Of a DNA stretch of 48,692 nt, positions 8,140-17,666 are shown in pieces. Numbering within the stretch: position 1 is the first letter of the stretch; every line of letters starts with the position of its first letter. Below the pieces are notes generated by a model, which ran no database searches, was not told where the DNA came from, and saw only the letters and a list, made by a program, of their open reading frames with translations. This stretch comes from Coriobacteriia bacterium. Lineage in GTDB: Bacteria > Actinomycetota > Coriobacteriia > Anaerosomatales > JAAXUF01. The translations under genes were made by a program, and so were the position numbers. The DNA lies in assembly GCA_031292615.1 (NCBI GenBank), contig JARLGT010000071.1:1-48692 (forward strand). Direction: 5' to 3'.

Positions 8140-9186
8140 CTAGAGGATGCGTCGCGCTATCTTGGCGACTGCGACCAGAAGCGCGCCGTCGGTTCGGTCG
8201 CTCACGAAGGTTGTCAGAGGCACGTCGAGCTTCGTCCACTGATACTTGTAGGGCTCGTCGCCCCAGCAGAAATCGCAGGGGTTCAATCCCTCAGCGAAGC
8301 ACGTCTCTATGACGCGCGCTTGCAGCAGCATGCCGGGCGAGTACTGGAAGTACTCCGGGTCGAAAGCGGGCATGAGGCAGTACATTCGTCCTCGATACAC
8401 CATATGGAGTGAGGCGGCGATGAGCGTCCCGTTCAGGCGGAGAGTGGCGACTCGGCTGTGTGGATTCTGGGACGCCTGCTCCATGCGGAAGGCGGCGTAT
8501 CGCGTTTGCCGAGACTTTGTGTCCCCCAGATGCCTCTTGAATCGCGCGTGCTGCAGATCGATGAGCCGACGCATGGTTGGGCTGAGATCCGGGTCGCCCG
8601 GCGCGAGCATGCGATACTCGGTTTCCCCTGCCTCGGCAAGCCTGCGCTCGAGTCGCCGGATCCCATGACGCACATTCTTGTCCAAGGACAGCAGATAAGC
8701 GTCGTAGTCGTCGCCAATCTCGACGTACGGCGCCGCGGTCTGCTTGTAGACCCGCAGTCGCTTGTGAAGAGCGCCGAACGCCTTCGCGTCGTTGCGAACG
8801 TTCGTCAGATACAACAGCGCCCCGTGGACTTCACGACGCAAGGCATCCAGCGCGTCGCCGACGAACTCGTCTACGTCGATGCTCGAGGCGGTCGCGTCGA
8901 ACAGGACATCGCCATAGTCCAGCAGCCCGGGACCACCCAGCCACGCGAGAATCGGCACGCCGGCAACGAGAACGCGGCACGCTGGGAAGATGCCGACGAC
9001 CGCATCTCCTTGGCGCAGCGCCGCTATGAGTGGGGTCGCACCGCTCGGCTCTCCAACGGTCTTCTGCCAGATCTGGGCGTACGCGAACGTCTGGAAGATG
9101 TAGCACTCGGTCCGGTTCTCCAGCGCCTCCCAGTCGCCCCTGATCTGGGCCAAGCCGTCACTCCCTGTGTAGATCTCCAGGTCCAT
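8140..9186 (-). CDS. CelD/FemAB-type GNAT acyltransferase (second copy)
   Basis: A 348-residue protein with the same Acetyltransf_6 architecture as its convergent neighbour. It starts MDLEIYTGSDGLAQIRGDWEAL, with a FQTFAYAQIWQKTVG helix, the YLLSLDKNVRHGIRRLERRL signature, and SRVATLRLNGTLIAASLHMVY and PCDFCWGDEPYKYQWTK in the second lobe. It probably transfers an acyl or amino-acyl group to a polysaccharide precursor (family inference). Its ATG is six bases after the deacetylase stop codon, so the two genes form an operon. A deacetylase paired with an acyltransferase suggests control of the acylation state of the polymer. Confidence 0.77.
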   Translation of the reverse strand: MDLEIYTGSDGLAQIRGDWEALENRTECYIFQTFAYAQIWQKTVGEPSGATPLIAALRQGDAVVGIFPACRVLVAGVPILAWLGGPGLLDYGDVLFDATASSIDVDEFVGDALDALRREVHGALLYLTNVRNDAKAFGALHKRLRVYKQTAAPYVEIGDDYDAYLLSLDKNVRHGIRRLERRLAEAGETEYRMLAPGDPDLSPTMRRLIDLQHARFKRHLGDTKSRQTRYAAFRMEQASQNPHSRVATLRLNGTLIAASLHMVYRGRMYCLMPAFDPEYFQYSPGMLLQARVIETCFAEGLNPCDFCWGDEPYKYQWTKLDVPLTTFVSDRTDGALLVAVAKIARRIL

Positions 9187-9192
9187 CCGCGA

Positions 9193-10050
9193 CTACCCGG
9201 GAGTTCCGTGAGCCACAGCCCAGCGCCCGCGCAGCGACTCGGGCGGCTGCCACGCATCGATTCCGAACGCGTTGGCGCCGAGCAACTCGGGCGGAATTGG
9301 CTTTCCTTCTCGGCGGAACCTCTCGGGAACGACAGAGACGATCGCCTTGCGCACCGGGAAGTAGTTGTCCGCGAGGAAGAACCTCACCAGTGGCTCTGAC
9401 TCGGTGAGCGTGAAGAGTCGTCTGCGAAGCTCGAACGCGTCGCGTCCACCCTTCTTGATCATGAACGCGGCCTGGAAGCCGGACTCGCGCACGATCTGCT
9501 TGGCCGCGTCCGAGCGTCGGCCGTAGGGATAGGCGAGTGTGGTGGGAGAGATGCCGTGCGCGCGGAAGAGCTCGGCGGCGGAGTCGATCTCGAATCGAAC
9601 TGCATCAGCGCTCATGTCCCCTAGCAGCAGATGGCTGAGTGTGTGCGAGCCGATATCGACGCCTTGGGCGGCGAGCTTCTCGATCTGGTCCCACGTGAGG
9701 AACTCCATGACTCGGCCGTGGCAGCCAACGAAACCAGCAACGACGTACATCGTCGCTGGGGCCGAGAACTCCGCGAGCACTGGGAGGGCGCAGTCGATAA
9801 ACGAGCTGCCGCCATCGTCGAAGGTGATTACCACGTCTTTGTGTCCGGAGGCGTTGCCTGCGAGAAACTCCGACATGCTTCGAAACGAGAAGCCCCAACC
9901 AGCCATGAGCGACAGTTGTCGGCGAAACAGCTCGCGCGCCTCGGCCTTGTCGCCCGCGCGTAGCGAGGCGAGGTCGTGGTACAGGAGGAACTTCGTCTTC
10001 GCCGACGCAAGACCCCAAGAGGGATCCGCCGGTGGTTCTTGCACGGCCAC
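9193..10050 (-). CDS. Polysaccharide deacetylase (CE4 / NodB fold)
   Basis: A 285-residue protein with all the NodB motifs: ITFDDG (D78, D79) for the catalytic base and metal, SHTLSH (H136, H140) for metal binding, and AYPYG near 173-177. It removes N- or O-acetyl groups from glycans. I see no signal peptide at the N-terminus (MAVQEPPADPSWGLASAK), so either it acts in the cytosol or the export signal is not classical. The GTG at 10050 has GGGGGAGG nine bases upstream. It is divergent from the GT4 gene, sharing the 84-base gap 10051-10134, which contains a TACAAT at 10081 that could be a -10 box but has no good -35. Confidence 0.85.
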   Translation of the reverse strand: MAVQEPPADPSWGLASAKTKFLLYHDLASLRAGDKAEARELFRRQLSLMAGWGFSFRSMSEFLAGNASGHKDVVITFDDGGSSFIDCALPVLAEFSAPATMYVVAGFVGCHGRVMEFLTWDQIEKLAAQGVDIGSHTLSHLLLGDMSADAVRFEIDSAAELFRAHGISPTTLAYPYGRRSDAAKQIVRESGFQAAFMIKKGGRDAFELRRRLFTLTESEPLVRFFLADNYFPVRKAIVSVVPERFRREGKPIPPELLGANAFGIDAWQPPESLRGRWAVAHGTPG

Positions 10051-10134
10051 GACAGGCGACCTCCCCCAACGAAACGACTGTACAATGGCCCAAAAGGGCG
10101 CCCGCTAGCTGCTGGCAGCTGTTCAGGAGACTTC

Positions 10135-11280
10135 TTGCACATCGTATACCTAGTGAATTCGAGATGGCCCAGGATCAGAGGAGCAGAGCGGCTGCTTTTC
10201 GCCTTCCTCCGGTACGGGCAATCCCACGGTCACGAGGTGTCGGTTCTGGCTCCGCAGGCCTCGGCGGTCCACGGCGTCTGCCGCGAGATAGGCGTCACGT
10301 CCATCGTTGCCGAATTCAGTCCAGCTCCTCGGCACATCAAGAGCCTCAGGTCCACGCTGCGAGAGCTTCGCCCGGACATCATCCACGGCATGAGTATCTT
10401 CCCCGTCGCGCTTATCCGCCGGTTGCGGATGGTTCCGCTCGACCGGACGGTGGCCTTCTTCTCGTGCGTCAGCATCGATCCGACGTCTTCGTTACCGGTT
10501 GCCTCGGCGAGGTTTCGAGGCTTGAGGCTTTGGGTCCGCAATTCGATCTCGCGCATGGAGGCTCCGCATCTGGATGCGATTTTTCCAGCCTCGGACACGA
10601 TTGCCGAGCGACTGGCGGCCGTGGGAATCAAGGGACGCATCATCTCGATCCCGGGTGTGGTCGATGTCGACAGGCTCACTTCGGAAGCGAAGCTGCCACT
10701 CAAGCTGCCATCCGGCCGGCCACGAATCGGCTACGCCGCATTCCTCGAGAAGCTCAAGGGCATCGACGACCTGATTGCGGCCTTCGCCGAGATCGCCAAG
10801 ACCCACCCGTCGGCCACGCTGCTTCTCGCCGGCGACGGCCCGGAGAGGCAACCTCTGATGGAGCTTGCCGAGACCCTCGGCGTTGGCGATCGCGTCCACT
10901 TCCTCGGGTTCGTCGACCCGGTTGCTCCGCTTCTGGCGCAGCTGGATGTCTTCGTCTCGCCGTCCCACTCTGAGGCGCTGAGCATCAGCATCCTGGAGGC
11001 CATGGCGATGGGGCTACCCTGCGTCTGCACTGACGTCGGGGGGACCGCAGAGGTGATTCACGACGAGGACAGCGGTCTGCTCGTCCCCGCACGCGATCCG
11101 GCTGTGATGGCCGCGGCGATAGACCGGCTGCTGGCCCAGCCCGAGCTCGCGAAGCAACTCGCCGAGAACGGCCGAGCACTCGTGCTCACAGGCAAGTACA
11201 GTCTGGACTCGACGCTGCAGTCCGTCTTCTCCGAGTACGCTCGGGCTTCAGCGCGGAAGGGTGCGCTTGCCGAGAGCTGA
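10135..11280 (+). CDS. GT4 glycosyltransferase (GT-B fold), TTG start
   Basis: A 381-residue GT-B enzyme. The N-terminal domain starts at HIVYLVNSRWPRIRGAERLL and the C-terminal donor domain has the GT4 pattern LLLAGDGPERQPLMELAE, VHFLGFVDPV, DVFVSPSHSEALSISILEAMAMGLPCV and GLLVPARDP, including the E-x7-E type motif. It adds a sugar from a nucleotide donor to the lipid-linked repeat unit. The TTG at 10135 is preceded by AGGAG five bases upstream and fits the family N-terminus exactly; a longer frame would add about 50 residues that overlap the divergent deacetylase start. The flippase gene follows after 48 bases, so they are likely one transcript. Confidence 0.87.
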   Translation: MHIVYLVNSRWPRIRGAERLLFAFLRYGQSHGHEVSVLAPQASAVHGVCREIGVTSIVAEFSPAPRHIKSLRSTLRELRPDIIHGMSIFPVALIRRLRMVPLDRTVAFFSCVSIDPTSSLPVASARFRGLRLWVRNSISRMEAPHLDAIFPASDTIAERLAAVGIKGRIISIPGVVDVDRLTSEAKLPLKLPSGRPRIGYAAFLEKLKGIDDLIAAFAEIAKTHPSATLLLAGDGPERQPLMELAETLGVGDRVHFLGFVDPVAPLLAQLDVFVSPSHSEALSISILEAMAMGLPCVCTDVGGTAEVIHDEDSGLLVPARDPAVMAAAIDRLLAQPELAKQLAENGRALVLTGKYSLDSTLQSVFSEYARASARKGALAES

Positions 11281-11328
11281 TCGCGTTGTCAGCCAAACCA
11301 TCGAGACCGGAAGGGGGAGGGTAGGACA

Positions 11329-12768
11329 GTGGCGGAAAAGACCAGCTTGGCGCGCGGCACGGTTCTGGGCGTCGTCGCGCAGGCGTGGCAGCTAATCACC
11401 GCCTTCCTCCTCTACCACTTCATCTTCACGCGGCTTGGCGCCGCTGGCTTCGGCCAGTGGCGGGTGACGCTCTCCATCCTCAACTACGTCGAGATGCTGG
11501 TTGTGGGCGGGCTCGTGCAGGTGGCCGCGAAGCGCCTCGCCGAGGACCCGGACAACGCGCCACGGATCGAGCGCGGCGCCTACTTGGCGCAGATGGTCCT
11601 CGCCACGGGCCTGTTCCTGTTGCTCGAAGCGAGCGCCGGGCTCATCGCGGCGGCGCTGCGAGCCCCTTACCTCGAATCGCTGATCCGAATCGCTGCGCTC
11701 GACATACCGGTAGTCGCTGCGTTCATGATCGCGGGCCACCTCGAGCTCGGCCGACAGCACTTCTCTCGGCAGGTTGTGGGCATGTTCGTCTACGCCACAG
11801 CCACGTTTGTGGCGATCGGCGTGCTCGTGTGGGTGGGGTTCTCGGTTCAGGGCGCGCTCATCGGCAACGCGCTTGCGTCGATCGTCGGGTTCGCCGTCTT
11901 GTTCGTGCCGTGGAAAGGCACGGGCGTGCGGGTTCGCGATGCCGTCGACGAGGCGCGCGGAATGGGCCTGGCTTCGGTGCCGTTCTTGGCGCAGAGCCTC
12001 GTTTCCGGCGTCTCCACCGACGCCGACCTCTGGTTCGTGCAAGCGATGCGCGGAAGTGCAGCTGCCGGCTTCTATGGTGCCGCCGCCGCACTCGCCGAGA
12101 TCCCAACCTTCCTGTTCGCTGCGCTGAGCCGGGTACTCTTTCCCTCCGTTGCGAAGGCCGGAGCCGAGAACGATGAGGGTCTCGTTGCCCGGTACGCCTC
12201 GCAGGGGGTTCGCTTGGCGCTGCTGGTGACGCTGCTCGGCGTGGCGGTGATCTACGCGACCGGCGGCACGGCGTTGGCGCTCGTATACGGTGCGGCAGGG
12301 GCCGTTTCAGCCATCCCCTTTACGGTACTCATGGTGGCAGCGGTGGGGCGCACGGTTCGCGCGACCTGCACCGACGTGATGATGGCCCGTGGGCAGCGCC
12401 GGCAAGCGCTCACCATCGTCGTCGCGATGACCATCGCCGAGATCGTGCTGCTTGCGGCGGTCGTGCCGGCTCTGGGTCAGATTGGCGCCGCGGCCAGCGC
12501 CGCCATCGCCGCGCTTGCTGCGGGCACTGCGGCCTGCCTCGTGCTGCGGGAGCTGCTCGGCTGGCGCATCGTGTGGACGGTCGTACGCGCCTCACTCGCT
12601 GCCGCGATCGTGGGCGCCGGGCTCGCGTTGGCGCACCCCTCACGACTGTGGCTGATCCCGGCGTACATCGTTGCGGCGCTCGTATACGCGGTGCTGCTCC
12701 GCTTCTTCGGCGAGATCGACCGTGACGACCTCGCTTCGCTTCGCCGAGCGGTCGCGAGCGCTGACTAG
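11329..12768 (+). CDS. Wzx-like polysaccharide flippase (MOP superfamily)
   Basis: A 479-residue membrane protein with about 12-14 hydrophobic segments. The N-terminus (SLARGTVLGVVAQAWQLITAFLLYHF) and the middle pattern FLAQSLVSGVSTDADLWFVQ followed by GFYGAAAALAEIP match oligosaccharide flippases (RfbX/MurJ-like), which move undecaprenyl-linked repeat units across the inner membrane. The GTG at 11329 has GGGGGAGG upstream. It lies between the GT4 and the GT39-like genes, which fits a lipid-linked export step. No obvious Wzy polymerase is annotated nearby; the GT39-like protein is the only other multi-spanning transferase. Confidence 0.85.
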   Translation: MAEKTSLARGTVLGVVAQAWQLITAFLLYHFIFTRLGAAGFGQWRVTLSILNYVEMLVVGGLVQVAAKRLAEDPDNAPRIERGAYLAQMVLATGLFLLLEASAGLIAAALRAPYLESLIRIAALDIPVVAAFMIAGHLELGRQHFSRQVVGMFVYATATFVAIGVLVWVGFSVQGALIGNALASIVGFAVLFVPWKGTGVRVRDAVDEARGMGLASVPFLAQSLVSGVSTDADLWFVQAMRGSAAAGFYGAAAALAEIPTFLFAALSRVLFPSVAKAGAENDEGLVARYASQGVRLALLVTLLGVAVIYATGGTALALVYGAAGAVSAIPFTVLMVAAVGRTVRATCTDVMMARGQRRQALTIVVAMTIAEIVLLAAVVPALGQIGAAASAAIAALAAGTAACLVLRELLGWRIVWTVVRASLAAAIVGAGLALAHPSRLWLIPAYIVAALVYAVLLRFFGEIDRDDLASLRRAVASAD

Positions 12769-13158
12769 AGCGAGGACGCACGGACGCCAACAGTCGCGAT
12801 CGCTTGCGCGCGCCAGATGAAGAACTCACGCGATTGGCAAAGCGCAGCACCACGCCGATACTAGCCAATGCGAGGGACTCAGCCGCCGTCGGTGTGAAGT
12901 GCTCGACAACATCGACGGGAATAACCATACCGGCGAGCCGTTCCGACCTGATCTGCCAAGGTAGCGGCGCCAAGCCCGATGGACCGACGGTTTTGGGGGT
13001 GACAGTTCGGTGAACCGCCTCAATCTCACAGAGCACGCGACGGCGATCGGCCTGTCTGCTCCCGCTCTTCCCTGCGCGCAGCCAACCCTTGTTGGTTGCC
13101 AGGATAGCCCCTGTCGCAGGTCGGCATCCCAATCGCGCGTTTTGTGCAGGGGTCGCGT
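12769..13158. other. Intergenic gap, nothing recognised
   Basis: A 390-base gap inside the polysaccharide locus. Both strands have short open frames, but none has a ribosome site with a recognisable protein, and the long minus-strand frame continues into the antisense of the flippase. The inverted repeat CCAACC-CTTGTT-GGTTG at about 13083-13099 could be a weak hairpin. A promoter for the next gene pair may lie here. Confidence 0.3.
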
Positions 13159-14862
13159 GTGACCACACGCCGGGAAAGAACCAGCCGGGCCCAGCAGCCC
13201 ACGCTAATGACCCAGAAGCTGTCCGCACCTCACGCCGAATCTCGGCCGTTCGCTAATCGCGCAGACGGATTCACGGTGCTTGCCATGATGCTGGTGGGGA
13301 TGGTGCTGCGCGCTGCCACGATCAACACGCGGGGACTTTGGGTCGACGAAACCAGCTCGATCCTGCAGGCCTCCGGGACGCTTCTTCAAACGATTCAAAG
13401 CCAACTCGGTGGGACGCATCCGCCTCTGTTCCACATACTGATGCACTACTGGATGGAGGTGTTCGGACCCGGCGTCATATCGATTCGCTCGTTTGCGATG
13501 CTGTTCGGCGTTCTGGCGATCCCAGCGGCGTTTTGGGCTGGGAGCGTTCTCTACGATCGCCGAGTAGGTCTGATGGCGGCGGGGATACTGACGCTCTCTC
13601 CGTACCACATCTGGTACTCCCAAGAAGCCCGCATGTACACGATGCTGATGTTCTTCGCGCTTCTGTGTGTGGGGTGCTTCGCCCAGGCATTGGACACGAA
13701 CGAGCGTCGGCACTGGTACGCGTACTTCGCCGTCTCCCTGTTGGGGGCGTTCACCCACTACCTGTTCCTGCTGCTCCTTATCGGCCAAGGCATCTACTAC
13801 GTCGTGTTCGAGGTCCTCGACCGCGAGATACGGCTAGAGCGCGCTGGCGAGCGACACTACTCGCGAGGCAACCCGCGTGGGCTTATGAGAGACGTGCCCA
13901 CGCTCATTCCGTACTCGGCCGTCGTACTTGCGCTAGCGGTTCCTGTCTTCATGTGGCTGGACTGGGCAGTATTCTTCCCCCCGAGCCACAACGCGGTTCT
14001 CGTGGGGGCGGTCATCAATAGCGGGCTGGGCTACGGTGCGCCAAGCCCGAGTCTGGCCATCCGGTTCAACGACGTGATCGAGACGGTCGTGGAGCTGATC
14101 TTCGGCTCGCACAACCCGGCGGTCGCCTACGGCCTCGTGGCGATGTGGCCACTGGCCATCTACTTCGGCATGCTCGTGATGGGCGGTGGCCGATACGTCA
14201 CGCGGCGCACCACGATGCTCCTGTGCTCGGCCAGCGGGATGCTCGTGGTGTGGGGACTGGGCCAGTGGTCTGGCGTCGTCTTGCTGTCGCGCTACCTCAT
14301 GCCCATGGCTGCGCCCGCGCTCATCTTGCTGGCGAGCGTGGTTGCGCAGATGCGCACCAAAGCTCGGCGCATCGCCATCTCGGTTGGCGTGGTCTTGTGC
14401 CTTGTCGCGTACACGTCGCAGTCGTTCGACCCGAACTCGATTCTGCGTTACCAAACGCGTGAAGTCGTGCAAAGCGTCGCCGCCCAGGCGAAGCCGGATG
14501 ACCTGATCCTCTACGAGCCGTTCTACATCGACGTCATCGTGAACTACTACCTGCCGCGGCAGTTCGTCGCATACGGCTTTCCTCGATTTGGAGCCAACGG
14601 CCAGTTCCGCGACACGAAGGCGGAGCTCTTCGAGGACCTGTCGCGCATCGTCGGTCCGGCTCGGCGCGTCTGGATCATCCGTGGCTTCCAAAACGTGCCG
14701 GACATCGGCTATCAGTCGTTCCTCACGGACTCCTGGTTCAAGGCGCACGGGTTCCGGATCACCCAGCACGTGTATATGAACAAAGACGAGTGGGTGCGCT
14801 ATGACAGCACCCTGCCCACGCCCACGCCATCAGTCGTAACGACGGGGGGTGTGACGCCATGA
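13159..14862 (+). CDS. GT39/PMT-like membrane glycosyltransferase
   Basis: About 567 residues with a multi-spanning membrane core. The first loop contains GLWVDETSSI and LGGTHPPLFHILMHYW, the acidic and HPP motifs typical of ArnT/PMT-like GT-C enzymes that use polyprenyl-phosphate sugars on the outer face of the membrane. ILTLSPYHIWYSQEARMYTML is also typical of this group. A soluble C-terminal domain follows the last membrane segment (about 430 onward). The GTG at 13159 has AGGGG six bases upstream; GTG 13144 and ATG 13207 are weaker alternatives. Its TGA overlaps the ATG of the next gene (ATGA), so translation of the two is coupled. The GT2 at 4510 could supply its lipid-linked sugar. Confidence 0.83.
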   Translation: MTTRRERTSRAQQPTLMTQKLSAPHAESRPFANRADGFTVLAMMLVGMVLRAATINTRGLWVDETSSILQASGTLLQTIQSQLGGTHPPLFHILMHYWMEVFGPGVISIRSFAMLFGVLAIPAAFWAGSVLYDRRVGLMAAGILTLSPYHIWYSQEARMYTMLMFFALLCVGCFAQALDTNERRHWYAYFAVSLLGAFTHYLFLLLLIGQGIYYVVFEVLDREIRLERAGERHYSRGNPRGLMRDVPTLIPYSAVVLALAVPVFMWLDWAVFFPPSHNAVLVGAVINSGLGYGAPSPSLAIRFNDVIETVVELIFGSHNPAVAYGLVAMWPLAIYFGMLVMGGGRYVTRRTTMLLCSASGMLVVWGLGQWSGVVLLSRYLMPMAAPALILLASVVAQMRTKARRIAISVGVVLCLVAYTSQSFDPNSILRYQTREVVQSVAAQAKPDDLILYEPFYIDVIVNYYLPRQFVAYGFPRFGANGQFRDTKAELFEDLSRIVGPARRVWIIRGFQNVPDIGYQSFLTDSWFKAHGFRITQHVYMNKDEWVRYDSTLPTPTPSVVTTGGVTP

Positions 14863-16406
14863 TTGAAATCGATCCTTCGAGACGGGCGGCGTATCTCCTG
14901 ACCTGTCGGATCCTCTCAGTCCTCTCGGCGATCGCTGCGGTGGTCTACTTGAAGTGGCTGTTCGTCGATGCGCGGCCCGACAACCTGTGGTTGTTCGCGA
15001 TGCTCGTAGTCGCCGAAGTCTTCAACATCGCGCAGGCGGCCGGCTTCTGGTGGACCATCTCGCGCCAGCGCTGGACCGAGCCTGAGATGGTCGACTTTGC
15101 CGGCACGCACGAACGCGTCGACATCTTCATCACCGTGTATGGCGAGCCGTTGGCCGTGATCGAGCGCACGCTCGAGGCGGCGATGGCGATCCGCCACCCG
15201 CGCAAGTCGGTCTGGGTGCTCGACGACGGCCACTCAACCGAGGTCGAGGCGCTCGCACGCAAGCACGGCGCAGGCCACCTGACGAGGCCCAATCGCCGAG
15301 GCGCTAAGGCCGGCAACATCAACGAGGCGCTCAAGCGCACCAACGGCCACTTCGTCGCCATCTTCGATGCCGACCACGTTCCGCTGCCTACCTTCCTCGA
15401 GGAGACGATGGGCGTCTTCCACAACCGCAAAGTCGCATTCGTGCAGACGCCCCAGTCCTACCAGAACCGCGCCGACAACCGCGTGGCGGCAGGCGCTCAC
15501 GACCAGCAGCAGCTCTTCTACGGCCCGATCATGCGGGGGCGCAACTCCTGCGAGGCTGTCTTCGCTTGTGGGACGAACCTCGTCTTCCGCCGCTCTGCAC
15601 TCGAAACGATCGGCGGAATGCCCGAGGACTCGATCACCGAGGACCTGCGCGTCTCACTGCTCCTGCTCAAAGCAGGCTATACCGCCGAGTATGTGAGCAA
15701 GGTGCTGGCCCACGGCATGGGGCCAGTCGACGTCGGCGGCTACTTCAGCCAGCAGTTGCGATGGGCGCGCGGCGGTCTGGAGATCCTGTTCCGCCGCAAG
15801 CCTTTCTTCAAGGAGATGCCGCTCTCGGCGCGGTTCCAGTACATTCTCAGCTTCGTGTACTGGTTCACGGGACCGGTGTTCTCTCTCTACCTGATACTCC
15901 CGGTCGCCTTCCTGGTCTTCGGACTGCGCCCAGTTCATGCGCCCAATCAGTACCCTGCCTACTTCCTGCCGTACATCATTCTCACGCTCACCACGATGGT
16001 GTACGCCTCCAACCGCAAGATCCGCTTCCGAACGCTGTGGTTCACGCTCGCCTCGTTCCCGGTCGCCTTCCGAGCGGTCTTCTCGGCGCTGCTGGGCCGG
16101 GACGCCAAGTTCGTGGTCACGTCCAAGGGAGCTTCCAAGCGTTCGCTGAGGCCGGTCGTCGTCCAAGTCATCACAGCCCTCGTGCTGCTCGGCGCCGTGG
16201 TCTATGGACTCGCCCACATGGGGTTCAATCCCGCGGTGCTCAACAACGTCGCGTTCGCTTTGGGGCACGTTCTAGTCTTGCAGGGCTTCATTCGATACGC
16301 ACTCTGGCCCGACCAGCCCAAGGACGCCGAGGAGGACACAACGGATGAGACAGACATGGCCGCCATTGGGCCCGTGCTAGCCAGTGAACTTGAACCGCTG
16401 AAGTGA
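14859..16406 (+). CDS. Cellulose-synthase-like processive GT2
   Basis: A 515-residue membrane glycosyltransferase. It has two N-terminal membrane segments, then a GT-A domain with LDDGH (D122, D123), FDADHVP (D170, D172), the catalytic-base motif SITEDL (E261, D262) and the acceptor motif QQLRW (Q298, R301, W302). About four C-terminal membrane segments follow. This D, DxD, D, QxxRW set defines processive beta-glycan synthases (BcsA, mannan and hyaluronan synthases), which make and extrude the chain through one protein. I see no PilZ domain, so direct c-di-GMP activation as in BcsA is not expected. Three GH26-type glycosidases follow, which hints at a beta-mannan or mixed beta-glucan product (inference). 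Confidence 0.88.
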   Translation: MIEIDPSRRAAYLLTCRILSVLSAIAAVVYLKWLFVDARPDNLWLFAMLVVAEVFNIAQAAGFWWTISRQRWTEPEMVDFAGTHERVDIFITVYGEPLAVIERTLEAAMAIRHPRKSVWVLDDGHSTEVEALARKHGAGHLTRPNRRGAKAGNINEALKRTNGHFVAIFDADHVPLPTFLEETMGVFHNRKVAFVQTPQSYQNRADNRVAAGAHDQQQLFYGPIMRGRNSCEAVFACGTNLVFRRSALETIGGMPEDSITEDLRVSLLLLKAGYTAEYVSKVLAHGMGPVDVGGYFSQQLRWARGGLEILFRRKPFFKEMPLSARFQYILSFVYWFTGPVFSLYLILPVAFLVFGLRPVHAPNQYPAYFLPYIILTLTTMVYASNRKIRFRTLWFTLASFPVAFRAVFSALLGRDAKFVVTSKGASKRSLRPVVVQVITALVLLGAVVYGLAHMGFNPAVLNNVAFALGHVLVLQGFIRYALWPDQPKDAEEDTTDETDMAAIGPVLASELEPLK

Positions 16407-16418
16407 CGACGTAGTCAG

Positions 16419-17666
16419 ATGCCCGGGGTAGGTCGAAAGGACGAGGTATTGCACGCAAGCGCTGCACAGATTCGATCGCAAGGCAGCACGATTGCGACGC
16501 GCGCACTCGTCGTTGGTTTGATGTGCCTTGCGGTGGCAGTAGCTGGTTGCGGCCCCGCCCTGCAGAACAAGGCCAGAACCACCTTGACGACCGACCGGGG
16601 TTCGTCGATCTTGCAGCCGGGGGTGTCGGTGCCGCCAGCGCTTGCCGGTCAAGTCGTGGCGCCAGTCAATGGCGCCTACATCGGCGTCTATGAGCCGCCC
16701 GCTCCGTTCGCACTTTCGGCGCTCGACACGTACAACCGTATCTCGAACAAGCCTCCGGCGATTCTCATGTGGTACCAGCCTTGGGCGCAGACTGGGCCAG
16801 CCGATTTCGACCCTGCGTCCGTCGTTGCGTTGTACGAGCGCAACGTAGTCCCGATGGTGACGTGGGAGCCATGGGACCCGACTCTGGGCGCAAACGCATC
16901 TGGCGATCCCGCGAATCAGCCCGCCTATAGGCTAGCGAACATCGTCAACGGCAACTTCGACCCGTACATTCGCAGGTTCGCCAGGTCGGTGAAGTCGGTT
17001 CGTGGGCCGGTGATGATTCGCCTGATGCACGAGATGAACGGGAACTGGTACCCGTGGTCAGGCACCGCTAACGGCAACACTCCGGCCGAGTTCATAGCCG
17101 CGTGGCGGCACGTGCACGACATCTTCGTCGCTGAAGGAGCGACCAACGTCACGTGGGTCTGGAGTATCAATCACGAGAGCGTGCCCGCGGTGGCTGGCAA
17201 CTCCTTTGCCGATTACTATCCCGGCGACCAGTACGTTGATTGGGTCTCCATAAGCGGATTCAACTGGGGCACGTCAACGACGACGACCAGTTGGCACCCG
17301 CTGAGCTTCTGGTATCAGAAGCCGATGGCTTACCTACAGTCGACCGGCAAGCCCATCATCGTCTCGGAGTTCGGCTCGGTCGAGAATGGCGGCGACAAGG
17401 CGGAGTGGATCCGCGACGCCTATGACCAGTTCGAGACCGTGTACACCGGCGTCAAGGCCGTCGTCTACTACGACAAACTCGAGTACTCGCACGGCGGGAT
17501 GCAGAACTGGAGGGTTACTAGCTCTCCAACAAGCTTGCGAGCATTCCAAGCCTCGGTGGCGTCGCCGTACTTCCTGGCCGCGCCGGCGTACACGTTGGCG
17601 GCGTGGAAGAGCTCTCTGACCACGGCCAACTGGGTCTATCTCAGATCGCTGCGCCCGGTCTACTAA
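16419..17666 (+). CDS. GH26-type glycosidase lipoprotein
   Basis: A 415-residue protein with a lipoprotein signal: hydrophobic stretch RALVVGLMCLAVAVAGC, lipobox VAGC, lipidated C44. The catalytic domain has MHEMNGNWYPW, whose E205 is the acid/base of family GH26 (beta-mannanase and beta-1,3/1,4-glucanase), and IIVSEFGS, whose E317 fits the nucleophile. It should trim or release polysaccharide at the outer face of the membrane. The ATG at 16419 has no clear ribosome site; an in-frame TTG at 16449 with AAGGACGAGG upstream is a good alternative and keeps the signal. It starts 12 bases after the synthase gene, so the two are probably co-transcribed. Confidence 0.82.
   Translation: MPGVGRKDEVLHASAAQIRSQGSTIATRALVVGLMCLAVAVAGCGPALQNKARTTLTTDRGSSILQPGVSVPPALAGQVVAPVNGAYIGVYEPPAPFALSALDTYNRISNKPPAILMWYQPWAQTGPADFDPASVVALYERNVVPMVTWEPWDPTLGANASGDPANQPAYRLANIVNGNFDPYIRRFARSVKSVRGPVMIRLMHEMNGNWYPWSGTANGNTPAEFIAAWRHVHDIFVAEGATNVTWVWSINHESVPAVAGNSFADYYPGDQYVDWVSISGFNWGTSTTTTSWHPLSFWYQKPMAYLQSTGKPIIVSEFGSVENGGDKAEWIRDAYDQFETVYTGVKAVVYYDKLEYSHGGMQNWRVTSSPTSLRAFQASVASPYFLAAPAYTLAAWKSSLTTANWVYLRSLRPVY

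Noticed and set aside
12410-13228. Long minus-strand frame across the gap before the GT39-like gene
   Set aside because: It runs on into the antisense of the flippase, has no ribosome site and shows no recognisable family; most of it is Arg/Ser-rich, as is usual for shadows of GC-rich genes.
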